Shown piece by piece: positions 56,374 through 64,000 of a stretch of DNA of 64,000 nucleotides; positions within the stretch are counted from its first letter, which is position 1; each line of letters opens with the position of its first letter. The stretch is from Paludisphaera soli. Its GTDB lineage: Bacteria; Planctomycetota; Planctomycetia; Isosphaerales; Isosphaeraceae. The position numbers and the translations under genes were made by a program. The stretch lies in NCBI RefSeq assembly GCF_011064595.1, contig NZ_JAALJI010000027.1, positions 1 to 64,000 on the forward strand, read 5' to 3'. The notes under the pieces were generated by a model, which was not told where the DNA came from, ran no database searches, and saw nothing but the letters and a program-made list of their open reading frames with translations.

Positions 56374-57702
56374 TCACGCTTTCGGGGCCGCGTGGTGCAG
56401 GCGTTTCAGCAGGTCGAAGCCGATCGCGTCCACGTCGCCGGTCGAGTTCGCCAGCACGACGACGCCCACGTTCGACCCTGCGACGAACCCCAGGAAGCTG
56501 CGGTAGCCCCCCGTGCCGCCGTTGTGCCAGAGGGCCGTCGCCCCGCCCCCGAGGTCCGACTCCTGCCAACCCAGCCGCGCCCGGGAGGCCGGGGGGACGT
56601 AGCCCGCGACCATCCCGGCCGCGACCAGCAGGGCCCCCATCACGACGCCCGCCGGGAGCCAGCCGAACCGCGAGCCCCAGAGCGCCAGGCAGCCGGCCCA
56701 GGTCGCGAGGGCCGCCCACGTCGCCGACCAGAAGCCCTTCCACGCCATCGCGAGCATCATCGGCAGGTGCACGAGGGCCAGGAACCAGCCGCTCCCCGGC
56801 GGCACGGGGACGCCCCGCTGCACCAGGATCGACGCGATCGCCAGCCCCAGTCCGTGCGCCAGCCCCACCCGGACCCGACGCCGCCAGGCGACCGGCCGGG
56901 GCTCGTGGCAGGCCCGCAGGGGGGCCTCAAGCGGCGAGCCGGCCGGGTCCAGGTTCGCCTCCAGGAACGTGAGCATCTCGGCCACCGTGGACCGCAGCGC
57001 CCCGGCCCCGGCCAGCGAGCCGAGGTCCCAGTTCGACGTCGGCCGGCCCCGCTCGTGGCCCTTCGCCAGCCGCGCCTCCTGGTCGTCGGACGGCTCGATC
57101 CCCGTGTCGCTCAGCCCCAGCGGCCGGAGCACCCGCTCGGCCAGCAATCCCTCGTACGAGACGCCGGCCCGCGAGGCGAGCGCGTACCCCAGCAGCCCCG
57201 CCCCGAGGTTCGAGTACTTCACCCCGCTGCCGGGCGGGAACGCGAGCCTCGTGCGATTCAAAGAGGCGTGAAGCTCACCCGCCCCATAATCGCGATACGG
57301 GTTCGTCCAGTCCTTGACCGTCCTGAGGAAGCCCGACGGCAGCCGGGGCAGCGACGACGCGTGCTGGGCCAGCTGCGCCAGGGTGATCGGCTCGCCGCGA
57401 TAGTCCGGCGCGCGGACGCCCGCCGGCAGCAGCTCGCCGACCGGCTGGTCCAGCCGGACTTCCCCGCGCCCGGCGGCCTCGGCCAGCAGCAGGGCCGTGA
57501 AGACCTTCGTGATCGACCCGATCTCGAACACCGTCGAGCCGTCCGGGACCACGCCCGAGCCCCGGGCCGTCTCGCCGCACCCGAGCACGACCCGCTCCCC
57601 CCCGGCCAGCAGCCCGATCGCCAGCCCGACGTTCCCCGACGCGCCGAGGAACCGCGAAGCCCTCGCCCCCGCCTCCGCCGCGACGGCCTCGATCGCCCCC
57701 AT
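56374..57702 (-). CDS. Serine hydrolase (class C beta-lactamase/esterase type) with inserted membrane segments
   Basis: A 442-residue penicillin-binding-protein-fold hydrolase. The nucleophile motif SITK is at residues 63-66 (FEIGSITKVFTALLLAEA), YSN at 163-165 (GSGVKYSNLGAGLLGY), and the third motif is HNGGTGG at 393-399. Between motifs two and three, residues about 281-370 contain three hydrophobic stretches (LAHGLGLAIASILV, FLALVHLPMMLAMAW, GWLPAGVVMGALLVAAGMVA), not part of the usual fold. It could act as a membrane-tethered esterase, peptidase or lactamase. No signal peptide is seen at the N-terminus, so topology is unclear. Its upstream region holds a repeat cluster. Confidence 0.85.
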   Translation of the reverse strand: MGAIEAVAAEAGARASRFLGASGNVGLAIGLLAGGERVVLGCGETARGSGVVPDGSTVFEIGSITKVFTALLLAEAAGRGEVRLDQPVGELLPAGVRAPDYRGEPITLAQLAQHASSLPRLPSGFLRTVKDWTNPYRDYGAGELHASLNRTRLAFPPGSGVKYSNLGAGLLGYALASRAGVSYEGLLAERVLRPLGLSDTGIEPSDDQEARLAKGHERGRPTSNWDLGSLAGAGALRSTVAEMLTFLEANLDPAGSPLEAPLRACHEPRPVAWRRRVRVGLAHGLGLAIASILVQRGVPVPPGSGWFLALVHLPMMLAMAWKGFWSATWAALATWAGCLALWGSRFGWLPAGVVMGALLVAAGMVAGYVPPASRARLGWQESDLGGGATALWHNGGTGGYRSFLGFVAGSNVGVVVLANSTGDVDAIGFDLLKRLHHAAPKA

Positions 57703-57820
57703 CGTCCACCTCCCGGCCCCAGTATCGGCCCATCCCCGGCCGAACGCCAGCCGTCTCCATCAAGGCGGACGAACGAGGAGCCGACGCTTCTCGCCGACGA
57801 TCCAGCAGATCGTCCAAAGC

Positions 57821-58068
57821 CCTTCCCCCCTGGCGGGGGAAGGTGGCCCGAAAGGCCGGATGAGGGGGAGGACCAGCACGAGAACCGTTCGGAGAGAGGG
57901 GCGCGCCGGCTGCCGCGAATCGTCCTTCTCCCCTCGTGGGAGAAGGTGGCCCGAAGGGCCGGATGAGGGGGGCACCTCGAAAAGCCATCGGTCCCTCGCC
58001 TCGTCCGCCTGGATGGTCCCCCTCATCCGGCCTTCGGCCACCTTCCCCCACCGAGGGGGAAGGGGGGA
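57821..58068. repeat. Double-hairpin repeat cluster (two forward, one reverse copy)
   Basis: Copies of the element described at 26330-26722: forward at about 57821-57895, forward at about 57922-57975, reverse at about 58003-58068. In the second copy hairpin 1 reads CCTTCTCCC (57924-57932) / GGGAGAAGG (57938-57946), so a C-to-T change in one arm is matched by G-to-A in the other. In the first copy hairpin 2 has lost one pair (GGCCCGAAAGGCC). The cluster occupies most of the 414-bp gap between the sigma-factor fusion and the serine hydrolase; nothing else is recognised there. Confidence 0.85.
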
Positions 58069-58116
58069 CAGGTGGACCCGTCAGCCCCCCTGGGGTGAGA
58101 TCGGTCGGACCAAGCC

Positions 58117-59634
58117 TCAGCGCAGGTCGTCGATGGTCAGCTTGGCGTCGGGGAAATGCTCGCGGGTCCAGGCGATCAGCCTCTCGACCGCCGCCGAGTG
58201 GCCCTGCATCGGGAGGAGTTCCCGTTCCAGCCTCAACATGTCACGCCTCGCTTCATCACGCTGGTCGCGCGTCTCTTGCAGGGCCCGGGAAGCGGCGGCG
58301 ATCTTCTGATACTCCGTTGGGCCGGAGCCTTCGTCCGCGTTCAAAGCGTCAAGCTCGGCCATGCGTTCGCCAGCCGTGGCCCTCAGCCTCTGGAAGTCTT
58401 TGTACGCGACCTGAAAGAGTTTCAACGCGGATTCGCGTTCATCCTTCATGTCCAACAGTCGGGCGAAGAGGACGCGGACCGGCTGGACGACGGCCTCCAA
58501 CTCCTCGCGCGAGGCGAGGCCGCGCTCGACCAGCTTGAGCCGCGTCTCGTAGAGGCGATAGGCGTTCAACAGCTGGGCCTCGATCTCGCGCAGGCCCTTC
58601 GCGTCCACGGCCGACCGGATCGCCGCCGAGGGGTCGGCGGCCGGTGCGGACGCGGGCGCGGCGGGCGCGGCCAGCATGGCGGCGATCCGGTCGAGCTTGG
58701 CCTCCAGCGCGTCCAGGCGGTCGGCCTTCGCGGCGGGCGTTTGCGGCGGGGGGGGCTCGTCGCGGGGGGCGGGCCCGTTCAGGCCGCCGCCGGCGACGGC
58801 CAGGGCCCCGGCGGTGAGGCCGACGGAGGCGATCGAGAATCCGAGGAGCTTCCACGGGGATGGGGACATGGTCGCGAGGACTCCCTGGGCCAGGGCCGCG
58901 GCGGGCCAGGCGGTGGAGGATAGGGAGGAAGCCGGGCCGAGGAATCGGCCGGCGGCGGCGACCGTCGTCGCGACGAGCGACGGCGGGGCGGGGGGGAGCA
59001 GGTCGACCCGGGCGAGGGCCAGGCACGCGGGGGCGTCGATCCCAAGCCGGGTGAGGCGGCCGTGCAGCAGGGCCCGGGCCTTCGCCATCCGGCTCCGCAA
59101 GGTGCCCGACGGCCAGCCCAGCTCGGCCGCCGCCTGGTCGTAGGTCCGGCCCTTCAGGTGGAGCACCAGCGGGGCCCGATACTTCTCGGGCAGCCGGGCC
59201 AGCTCGCGGTCGAGCGTCTCCAGCGCGTCGTCCGCCGGCCGCTGGGGCGCGGCGACGGCCCGGTCGAGCCCGACGTCTTCCCCCTCGCGGGCCCGGCGCT
59301 TGAGCAGGTCGGAGCGGGCCCGGAGCGCCACCCGGCGGGCCACGCCGTAGAGCCAGCTCGAAAGGGCGTCGCCGTCGCGGAGGCTTCCCCCCTTGCGGAC
59401 GAGGACCAGGAACGTCGCCTGGAACGCGTCCTCCACGTCGGCCGGGTCGCGCAGGTAGCGCCGGCAGAGCGCCAGCACGAGCGGTCCGTGGCGGTCGACG
59501 AGCGTCTCGAACGCCGACTCGTCCCCCTCGGCCCGATACCGATGCAGGAGCCGCGCGTCGCCCCCCGGCGGGTCCACCCCGTCGCGGAGCAGCCGCTCGA
59601 CATCCCGCACCGCCCGCCGTCCCGACGTCCGCAT
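58117..59634 (-). CDS. ECF-type sigma-70 factor with membrane segment and coiled-coil C-terminal domain
   Basis: A 505-residue protein. Region 2 (VEDAFQATFLVLVRKGGSL, SSWLYGVARRVALRA) and region 4 (LARLPEKYRAPLVLHLKG, YDQAAAELGWPSGTLRSRM) occupy about residues 35-195. Then comes an ALAQGVLATM linker, a hydrophobic helix (LLGFSIASVGLTAGALAVAG) near 260-285, a Pro/Ala-rich hinge, and a long charged helical region (about 330-505). This is like the fusion at 1-1916 in its first ~280 residues but with a different tail. It should direct a regulon while sensing through its C-terminus (inference). ATG 59634 was chosen because GGGAGGGAG precedes it; TTG 59640 is in frame. Confidence 0.9.
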   Translation of the reverse strand: MRTSGRRAVRDVERLLRDGVDPPGGDARLLHRYRAEGDESAFETLVDRHGPLVLALCRRYLRDPADVEDAFQATFLVLVRKGGSLRDGDALSSWLYGVARRVALRARSDLLKRRAREGEDVGLDRAVAAPQRPADDALETLDRELARLPEKYRAPLVLHLKGRTYDQAAAELGWPSGTLRSRMAKARALLHGRLTRLGIDAPACLALARVDLLPPAPPSLVATTVAAAGRFLGPASSLSSTAWPAAALAQGVLATMSPSPWKLLGFSIASVGLTAGALAVAGGGLNGPAPRDEPPPPQTPAAKADRLDALEAKLDRIAAMLAAPAAPASAPAADPSAAIRSAVDAKGLREIEAQLLNAYRLYETRLKLVERGLASREELEAVVQPVRVLFARLLDMKDERESALKLFQVAYKDFQRLRATAGERMAELDALNADEGSGPTEYQKIAAASRALQETRDQRDEARRDMLRLERELLPMQGHSAAVERLIAWTREHFPDAKLTIDDLR

Positions 59635-59964
59635 GAGCAAGTCTCCCTCCCCACGAAGCTACTGCGGCGAGTCGCCCCGCAGGTCTCGATTTCCGGGACC
59701 GTCGTCGATTTTCTCCCGCCCGTCGGCTCCCCGATCTGCGATCCGGCGACATCATCCCTGTTGGAGGATTCCCGTTCCTTGACATCCCGACCGGCAGATC
59801 ATCGATCCCCGCGACCCGGGGAAGCGTCCCCGACCGCATCGCAGGTCATGCGAAGCGCGCCGAACGAACCCAATTTTCCAGGGCCTCCAAGGCCGCCTTG
59901 ACGCATACCCCACAAGGACTTGCGTCCGATGGGTTCGTTTCCGGGCCGGCGCGAACGAAGCCGA
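59635..59964. other. Upstream region of the sigma-factor fusion, with a spaced inverted repeat
   Basis: This 330-bp gap contains AACGAACCCA (59863-59872) and its exact complement TGGGTTCGTT (59930-59939), 57 bases apart, enclosing shorter pairs (GGGCCTCCAAGGCC near 59881). The AT-richer flank CAATTTTCC follows the left arm. I recall similar text around planctomycete intergenic repeats but cannot confirm copies; none other is in this window. No promoter could be assigned with confidence. Confidence 0.45.
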
Positions 59965-62256
59965 TCATCCGGCGGCGGGCGGGGCCTGGAGGTCGGCGAG
60001 GAGTTGCTTGAAGTCGTCGCGGGGACGGAGGGCGTCGAGGGCGGGGTCGCGGCGGTAGAAGTCGAGGCGGTCGTACCCCTGGGCGACGGCCTGGCGGAGG
60101 GCGGCGACGGCGCGTTGGGCGTAGACGTCGCGGCGGAGGCGGTCGGCGGGGGTGAGGGCCGGGTCGTCGGCGTCCTCGATCGGCTTGCCGCCGTCCTTCA
60201 CGCCGATGAGGGTGAGGCCCAGGGCGAGGTTGCAGGCCAGGGCGTAGGAGTCGGCGGCCTCGCGATCCTTCCGGCCTTCGAGCAGGTCGGCCGCGCCCTG
60301 GAAGGACTTGAGGGCCTCGGCCGCGCGGCCCTCCTGGGCGAGCATCCGGCCCCGGAGCTGCCGGGCGAAGGCCAGGGCGGCGGCATACCGGGCCTCGTCG
60401 GGCCGCTCGACGATCAGGCGTTCGAGTAGGTCCCGGGCCCGGTCCGCGCGGGCCATGGCCTCGGCCCGCTGGCCCCGGCCGCGGAGGATCTCGGCTTCGA
60501 GGTTGGCGACCGAGGCCAGTTCGGCCCGGTACGACGAGGCGGCGGGGAAGCGGGCGGCCAGGTCTTCGAGGATCGTCGAGGCGCGGGCCAGGGCTTCGGA
60601 CGCCGGCGGGATCGCGCCGGCCGCGAACTGGATGTCCGCCAGGTCGACCAGCCTCGCGGCCGTGTCGAAGGCGACGCGGGGGTCGTCCCGGGCCGTTCCC
60701 GGGGTCGCGTCGAGGGTCTGGATCGCGCGGTCCAGGGCGATGGCCGCGGCGGGGAGGCCCTCGTCCAGGTCGCTCATCGTCCGGGCCATCAGCCCGTAGG
60801 CCGAGGCCAGCGCCAGCCGCGTCTCCAGCCGGTCGGGCTCCGAGAGGTTCAGTTCCTCCAGCAGCCGGATCGCCGACCGGATCGGGGCGACGGCGGGCTC
60901 CACCTCGCCGCGACGGCGGCGGATCTCGGCCTGGTCGAGCAGGACGCCGGCCAGGCGGCGGCGGATCCGGGGCTCGTCGGGGAGGGCCTCGGCCGCCTTC
61001 CGGTAGCCCTCGCCGGCCGTCTCCAGCGCCGCCAGCGCGGCGGCGACCTCGCCCTCGGGGACCTTGGCCCCGGGGTCGAGCGCGCGGCCCAGGCCGGCGC
61101 GGGCCTCGGCCAGCCGCTCGTGGAACGTCGGCTCGCCCGGGCTCGATTCGGCCAGCCCCTTCCACAGCCTCTCGGCCTCGCGGAAGGAGGAGTCCGCCTC
61201 CGCCTTGCGGCCCAGCGCCAGCTGGATCGCGGCGACCCGGCTGACGGCGTCGGCGGCGTCGATCGTCGCGCCCGGGCCCCGGTCGGAGTCGGCTTCGACC
61301 ATCTCCCGTTCGTAGTAGCGCCAGGCCTCGGCCAGCAGGGCGCGGCGGAGCGAGGCGGCGTCGCCCTCGGCGGTCGAGTCGTCGGCCAGGCGGTCGAGGG
61401 CGGTCGCCAGGGCCTCCCGCGCCCGGTCGGACGAGGCGGCGGCGCGGTCGCGATCGCGGCGCAGGGCGCGGGCCTCGCGAGTCGTCCAGACGCCCCAGGC
61501 GGCCGCCGCCAGGATCGCCGCCGCGAGGGCCGCGACGGCCCCCTTGCGGCGTCGGGCGAAGCGGACGACCCGCCCCCATTCCGAGGTCCGCCCGGCGCGG
61601 ATCGGCAGGCCGGCGAGGTAGGCGTCCAGGTCGTCGGCCAGGGCCGCGGCCGAGGCGTAACGCCGCTCGGGCTCCTTGCGGAGGGCCTCCAGGACGATCG
61701 CGTCGAGGTCGCCGCCGATCGCCGCGCGACGCTCCCGGGGCGCGGCCCGGCGGGGGCGCTCGGGGGCCTGCTCGCTGATCGCGCGGGCCGCCGCCGAGGG
61801 GTCCGACGGGTCGACCGTTATCGGCGGATTCCCGGTCAGCAGCTCGTACAGGACCACGCCCAGGGCGTAGACGTCGGAGGCCGTCGTGGGGGGCTCGCCG
61901 AGGACCTGTTCCGGGCTGGTGGCGGCGTGCAACGCGTCGGAGTCACCCCCCTCGGCCGGGATCTCGGCCGCCTCACCCGCCTCGGTCGCCCCGAGCCGCG
62001 AGGCCGATAGGTCGCCGAAGACCCGGCCCCGGCGGTGGCCCTCGTGGACCATCCGGCAGGCCGCCTGGAACAGCCGGATTCGCGCGGGGACGTCCAGCCC
62101 CAGGCGCTCGCAGCGGGCCGCGATCGGCTCGACCGGCCCGTCGTCCGCCTCAGGCTCCGGCCGGGCGCCGGAAGTCGCCTCGGCGGCGATGGCTTCCATC
62201 AGGGCGTCGTCGATCGGGTCGGGACGTTCCGCGAGTTCCTCATCGGCCTGGCTCAT
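59965..62256 (-). CDS. Membrane pseudokinase with TPR-type domain
   Basis: A 763-residue protein resembling planctomycete serine/threonine kinases fused to TPRs. Only the C-lobe survives: MVHEGHRRGRVFGDLSASRL (69-88) stands where HRDLKPxN should be, ATSPEQVLGEPPTTASDVYA and LGVVLYELLTGNPP (112-145) match the APE/F-helix region, and LDAIVLEALRKEPERRYASA (184-203) the G-I helices. The ATP-binding Gly loop, the lysine and DFG are absent, so catalysis is not expected. A membrane helix follows at about 239-257 (AVAALAAAILAAAAWGVW), then about 500 residues of TPR-like helices. ATG 62256 starts the conserved part. It lies upstream of the sigma-factor fusion on the same strand, and may act as a docking or signalling partner (inference). 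Confidence 0.85.
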   Translation of the reverse strand: MSQADEELAERPDPIDDALMEAIAAEATSGARPEPEADDGPVEPIAARCERLGLDVPARIRLFQAACRMVHEGHRRGRVFGDLSASRLGATEAGEAAEIPAEGGDSDALHAATSPEQVLGEPPTTASDVYALGVVLYELLTGNPPITVDPSDPSAAARAISEQAPERPRRAAPRERRAAIGGDLDAIVLEALRKEPERRYASAAALADDLDAYLAGLPIRAGRTSEWGRVVRFARRRKGAVAALAAAILAAAAWGVWTTREARALRRDRDRAAASSDRAREALATALDRLADDSTAEGDAASLRRALLAEAWRYYEREMVEADSDRGPGATIDAADAVSRVAAIQLALGRKAEADSSFREAERLWKGLAESSPGEPTFHERLAEARAGLGRALDPGAKVPEGEVAAALAALETAGEGYRKAAEALPDEPRIRRRLAGVLLDQAEIRRRRGEVEPAVAPIRSAIRLLEELNLSEPDRLETRLALASAYGLMARTMSDLDEGLPAAAIALDRAIQTLDATPGTARDDPRVAFDTAARLVDLADIQFAAGAIPPASEALARASTILEDLAARFPAASSYRAELASVANLEAEILRGRGQRAEAMARADRARDLLERLIVERPDEARYAAALAFARQLRGRMLAQEGRAAEALKSFQGAADLLEGRKDREAADSYALACNLALGLTLIGVKDGGKPIEDADDPALTPADRLRRDVYAQRAVAALRQAVAQGYDRLDFYRRDPALDALRPRDDFKQLLADLQAPPAAG

Positions 62257-62431
62257 TGGGCGGACGCGCTCCCGAGACGATTCCATGCGACGAACCGGAC
62301 CGCCCCCGTTGGACGCGGGCGGTCGGCCGGTCCCCATCATAGCGTCTCGGATCCGCCGCGGGCGACCGAGCGGTCGGAGGTCGTCGCGAACCCAGGGCTC
62401 CGACGGCGATCCGGGGTGTGACGTCTCACGG

Positions 62432-62604
62432 CCTTCCCCCCTGGCGGGGGAAGGTGGCCCGAAGGGCCGGATGAGGGGGAGGACGAGCACGAGCGCCGTC
62501 CGGAGCCTCGACCGGGCGGGACGCGGGATCCGACGGCCCCCGTGCTCGTCCTCCCCCTCATCTGACCGCTTCGCGGTCTGTCTTCCCCCGCGAGGGGGGA
62601 AGAC
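62432..62604. repeat. Inverted pair of double-hairpin elements with 22-bp perfect arms
   Basis: A forward copy (from 62432) and a reverse copy (ending 62604) face each other. GATGAGGGGGAGGACGAGCA plus CG (62470-62491) is perfectly complementary to 62541-62562, so the pair can fold into one long hairpin. In the reverse copy hairpin 2 reads GACCGC (62564-62569) / GCGGTC (62573-62578), versus GGCCC/GGGCC (62457-62467) in the forward copy, with the same GAA/TTC loop. It occupies the gap between the pseudokinase and the cupredoxin-cytochrome gene. The rest (62257-62431 and 62605-62755) holds nothing recognised. Confidence 0.85.
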
Positions 62605-62755
62605 CGTTTCGCCGCCGCGTTCCGCGTGTTCGAGAGGGACGTCCTGATTTCGGGCCCCCGACGTCCCGGTCGCGGCGAAAGAGGCTCCGCGCGGAACGAC
62701 CCCGGGGCGGGGGCCCCCGGGGTCGTCGTAGGCGTCGAGATCGGGTCCGCCGCGA

Positions 62756-64000
62756 TCAGTGGCCGGAGCCGGCGTGGCCGTGGCCGGTCGCGGCGCCGTG
62801 GGCCGGGGCCTTGGCCTCGGCGTGGCCGGCGTGGTCGTGGCGGAAGAGGGGGTTCTTGGGGTCGCCGGCGGCGGCGACGTAGGCGAGGAGGTCGAGGATC
62901 TCCTCGCGGGTCATCTTGTCGAGCAGGCCCTTGGGCATGATCGAGACCGTGGATTTCGCCCGGTCGGCGACGTCGGCCTTGGCGATCCGCCGCGGCTGGA
63001 CGCTGGCCAGCGGGTTCTCGACGACCTGGATCGCGTCGTCGTCCTCGGCCACGATCAGGCCGGTGACCACCTGGCCGGACTCCAGGCCGATCGCATAGCC
63101 GGCGTACTTCTCGTTGATGGACGCCGAGGGCTCCAGGATGTTCTTCAGGAGGTCGGCCAGGCCCTGCTTCGGCTCCAGGTTCGCCAGGTCCGGCCCGAAG
63201 TTCGCCCCCACGCCGCCGAGCTGGTGGCAGGTGGCGCACGAGGCCAGCTGGAAGAGCTGGCGGCCGTTCTGGAACGACCGGCCGGCGTCGCCCGTCAGGG
63301 TGGCGAGCGACGGCTCCAGGTCGTCGAAGGTCCACTCGGTCCGGGGCCGGCTGGACTTGAGCAGCTCGTCGGCGACGGGGAGCGGGTGGGCGGCCAGGTA
63401 GCCTTCGGGCGAGGCCAGGTACTCGTCCAGGTCCTCCACGACGTAGAGGGCCCCGTACATCCGCCGCCAGTGGCCGGGATACGTGCAGACGTAGGGGAGC
63501 ACGCCCGGGGTCGTCGGCGCGGTGAAGGCGATCCGCTCGACCTCGCGGGACTGGAGCAGCTTGCTGGCCAGGACGATCTTGTCCGAGGGGGGGACGTACT
63601 GCCGCTTCATGGCGTCGGGCTGGAGGCCCGTGCGCTCGGCCAGCTCGCCGACCTCCTCCAGGGCGCCGGCCTGGGTGATGACGAAGTTGTGGGGCATCAC
63701 GTCGACGTTCTCGAAGACGAACTCGACGGGCTTGCCGGCCTGGACGACGATCCGGTCGACGTCGTACCGCATCTGTTCGAGGACGGTGCCGACCCGGATG
63801 GCGCGGACGCCCAGGTCGCCCAGGGCCTTGCGGACGGCCTTCGCCTGGTCGGCGGGCAGCCGGGCCGCGACGAGGTCGCCGAGTTGCAGCGCGTCGAGCG
63901 CGGCGGGGGTGCGGCGGTCGGCGACGGGGATGTCGGCGACCTGGGCCAGCAGGGCGTCGGCCAGGGGGCTCAGCTCGTCGGCGGGCCACTCGGCCGTCGG
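62756..64000 (-). CDS. C-terminal part of a cupredoxin plus PVC-type heme-binding protein (5' end beyond window)
   Basis: The frame is open from the window edge to the stop at 62756 (415 codons visible). An azurin/auracyanin-like type-1 copper domain is shown by VVQAGKPVEFVFENVDVMPH followed by NFVITQAG, and VCTYPGHWRRM, giving His, Cys, His and Met copper ligands in order. A PVC-type heme domain follows with CATCH (SCATCHQLGGVGANFGPDLA) and LLKNILEPSASINEKYAG. The C-terminus is a His-rich tail (HDHAGHAEAKAPAHGAATGH). Related proteins start with a membrane-bound dehydrogenase domain, so this is probably the electron-transfer end of such an enzyme. ATG 63772 is internal and not the true start. 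Confidence 0.9.
   Translation of the reverse strand, partial: PTAEWPADELSPLADALLAQVADIPVADRRTPAALDALQLGDLVAARLPADQAKAVRKALGDLGVRAIRVGTVLEQMRYDVDRIVVQAGKPVEFVFENVDVMPHNFVITQAGALEEVGELAERTGLQPDAMKRQYVPPSDKIVLASKLLQSREVERIAFTAPTTPGVLPYVCTYPGHWRRMYGALYVVEDLDEYLASPEGYLAAHPLPVADELLKSSRPRTEWTFDDLEPSLATLTGDAGRSFQNGRQLFQLASCATCHQLGGVGANFGPDLANLEPKQGLADLLKNILEPSASINEKYAGYAIGLESGQVVTGLIVAEDDDAIQVVENPLASVQPRRIAKADVADRAKSTVSIMPKGLLDKMTREEILDLLAYVAAAGDPKNPLFRHDHAGHAEAKAPAHGAATGHGHAGSGH

Overview
The window is high-GC, gene-dense chromosomal DNA from a planctomycete, most likely of the Isosphaeraceae type (Paludisphaera, Singulisphaera, Tautonia and relatives). This is inferred from lineage-typical families: DUF1501, DUF1552 and DUF1592-type secreted proteins, PVC-type membrane dehydrogenase/heme-binding proteins, LEPR-XLL-like N-termini, PEP-CTERM-like tails, a CRTAC1-like VCBS/ASPIC protein, and ECF sigma factors with long secreted C-terminal domains. 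No rRNA, tRNA, CRISPR array, transposase or replication origin was seen. About 46 protein genes are supported; the first and last run off the window edges. Most other long open frames are antisense or frame-shifted shadows of these genes.

Layout. 1-6.9 kb: an ECF sigma factor fused to a DUF1559-like secreted domain (-), a DUF1254/DUF1214 protein (+), glutaminase, a ParA/MinD-like ATPase and an FHA protein (-). 7-15 kb: an enolase-superfamily enzyme facing a Gfo/Idh/MocA oxidoreductase, a DUF1801 protein, and a translationally coupled DUF1592-type/DUF1552 pair (-). 15.3-18.3 kb: a GT2 glycosyltransferase, a LAB_N membrane protein and a LEPR-type secreted alpha/beta hydrolase (+). 18.4-26.3 kb: a methyltransferase-like protein, an aldo/keto reductase, DUF2171, a proline-rich peptide, a PEP-CTERM protein, a DUF1223 plus peroxiredoxin pair, two adjacent DUF1990 genes, and two small unknowns. 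26.3-36 kb: a structured repeat cluster, large catalase, a GH-A-like glycosidase, a sorbosone-dehydrogenase-like di-heme protein and a C69 peptidase (-). 36-44.4 kb: a dehydrogenase/HEAT/heme-binding protein (+), DUF4240 (-), a CRTAC1-like protein (-), a small secreted protein and a DUF1501 protein. 44.4-50.3 kb: a membrane protein, an unknown protein, a membrane spermidine-synthase-like protein, and a PEP-CTERM protein divergent from a LuxR-type regulator. 50.6-56.2 kb: a membrane protein, then a roughly 170-bp direct repeat flanking two unrecognised genes directly upstream of a MATE transporter, and a helical-repeat membrane protein. 56.4-64 kb: a serine hydrolase, a second sigma-factor fusion, a pseudokinase/TPR protein and a cupredoxin-cytochrome C-terminus, with more copies of the structured repeat.

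Many products look exported (Tat, Sec, LEPR-XLL, PEP-CTERM), and several carry CxxCH heme sites. That fits an outward-facing oxidative and polymer-degrading lifestyle; this is inference from family content. The observations most worth a second look are the duplicated MATE 5' end with its intervening two-gene module, the dispersed double-hairpin elements whose stems show compensatory changes, the sigma factors fused to exported domains, and the pseudokinase lacking its N-lobe. Start codons were often chosen by Shine-Dalgarno match and are less certain than stops.
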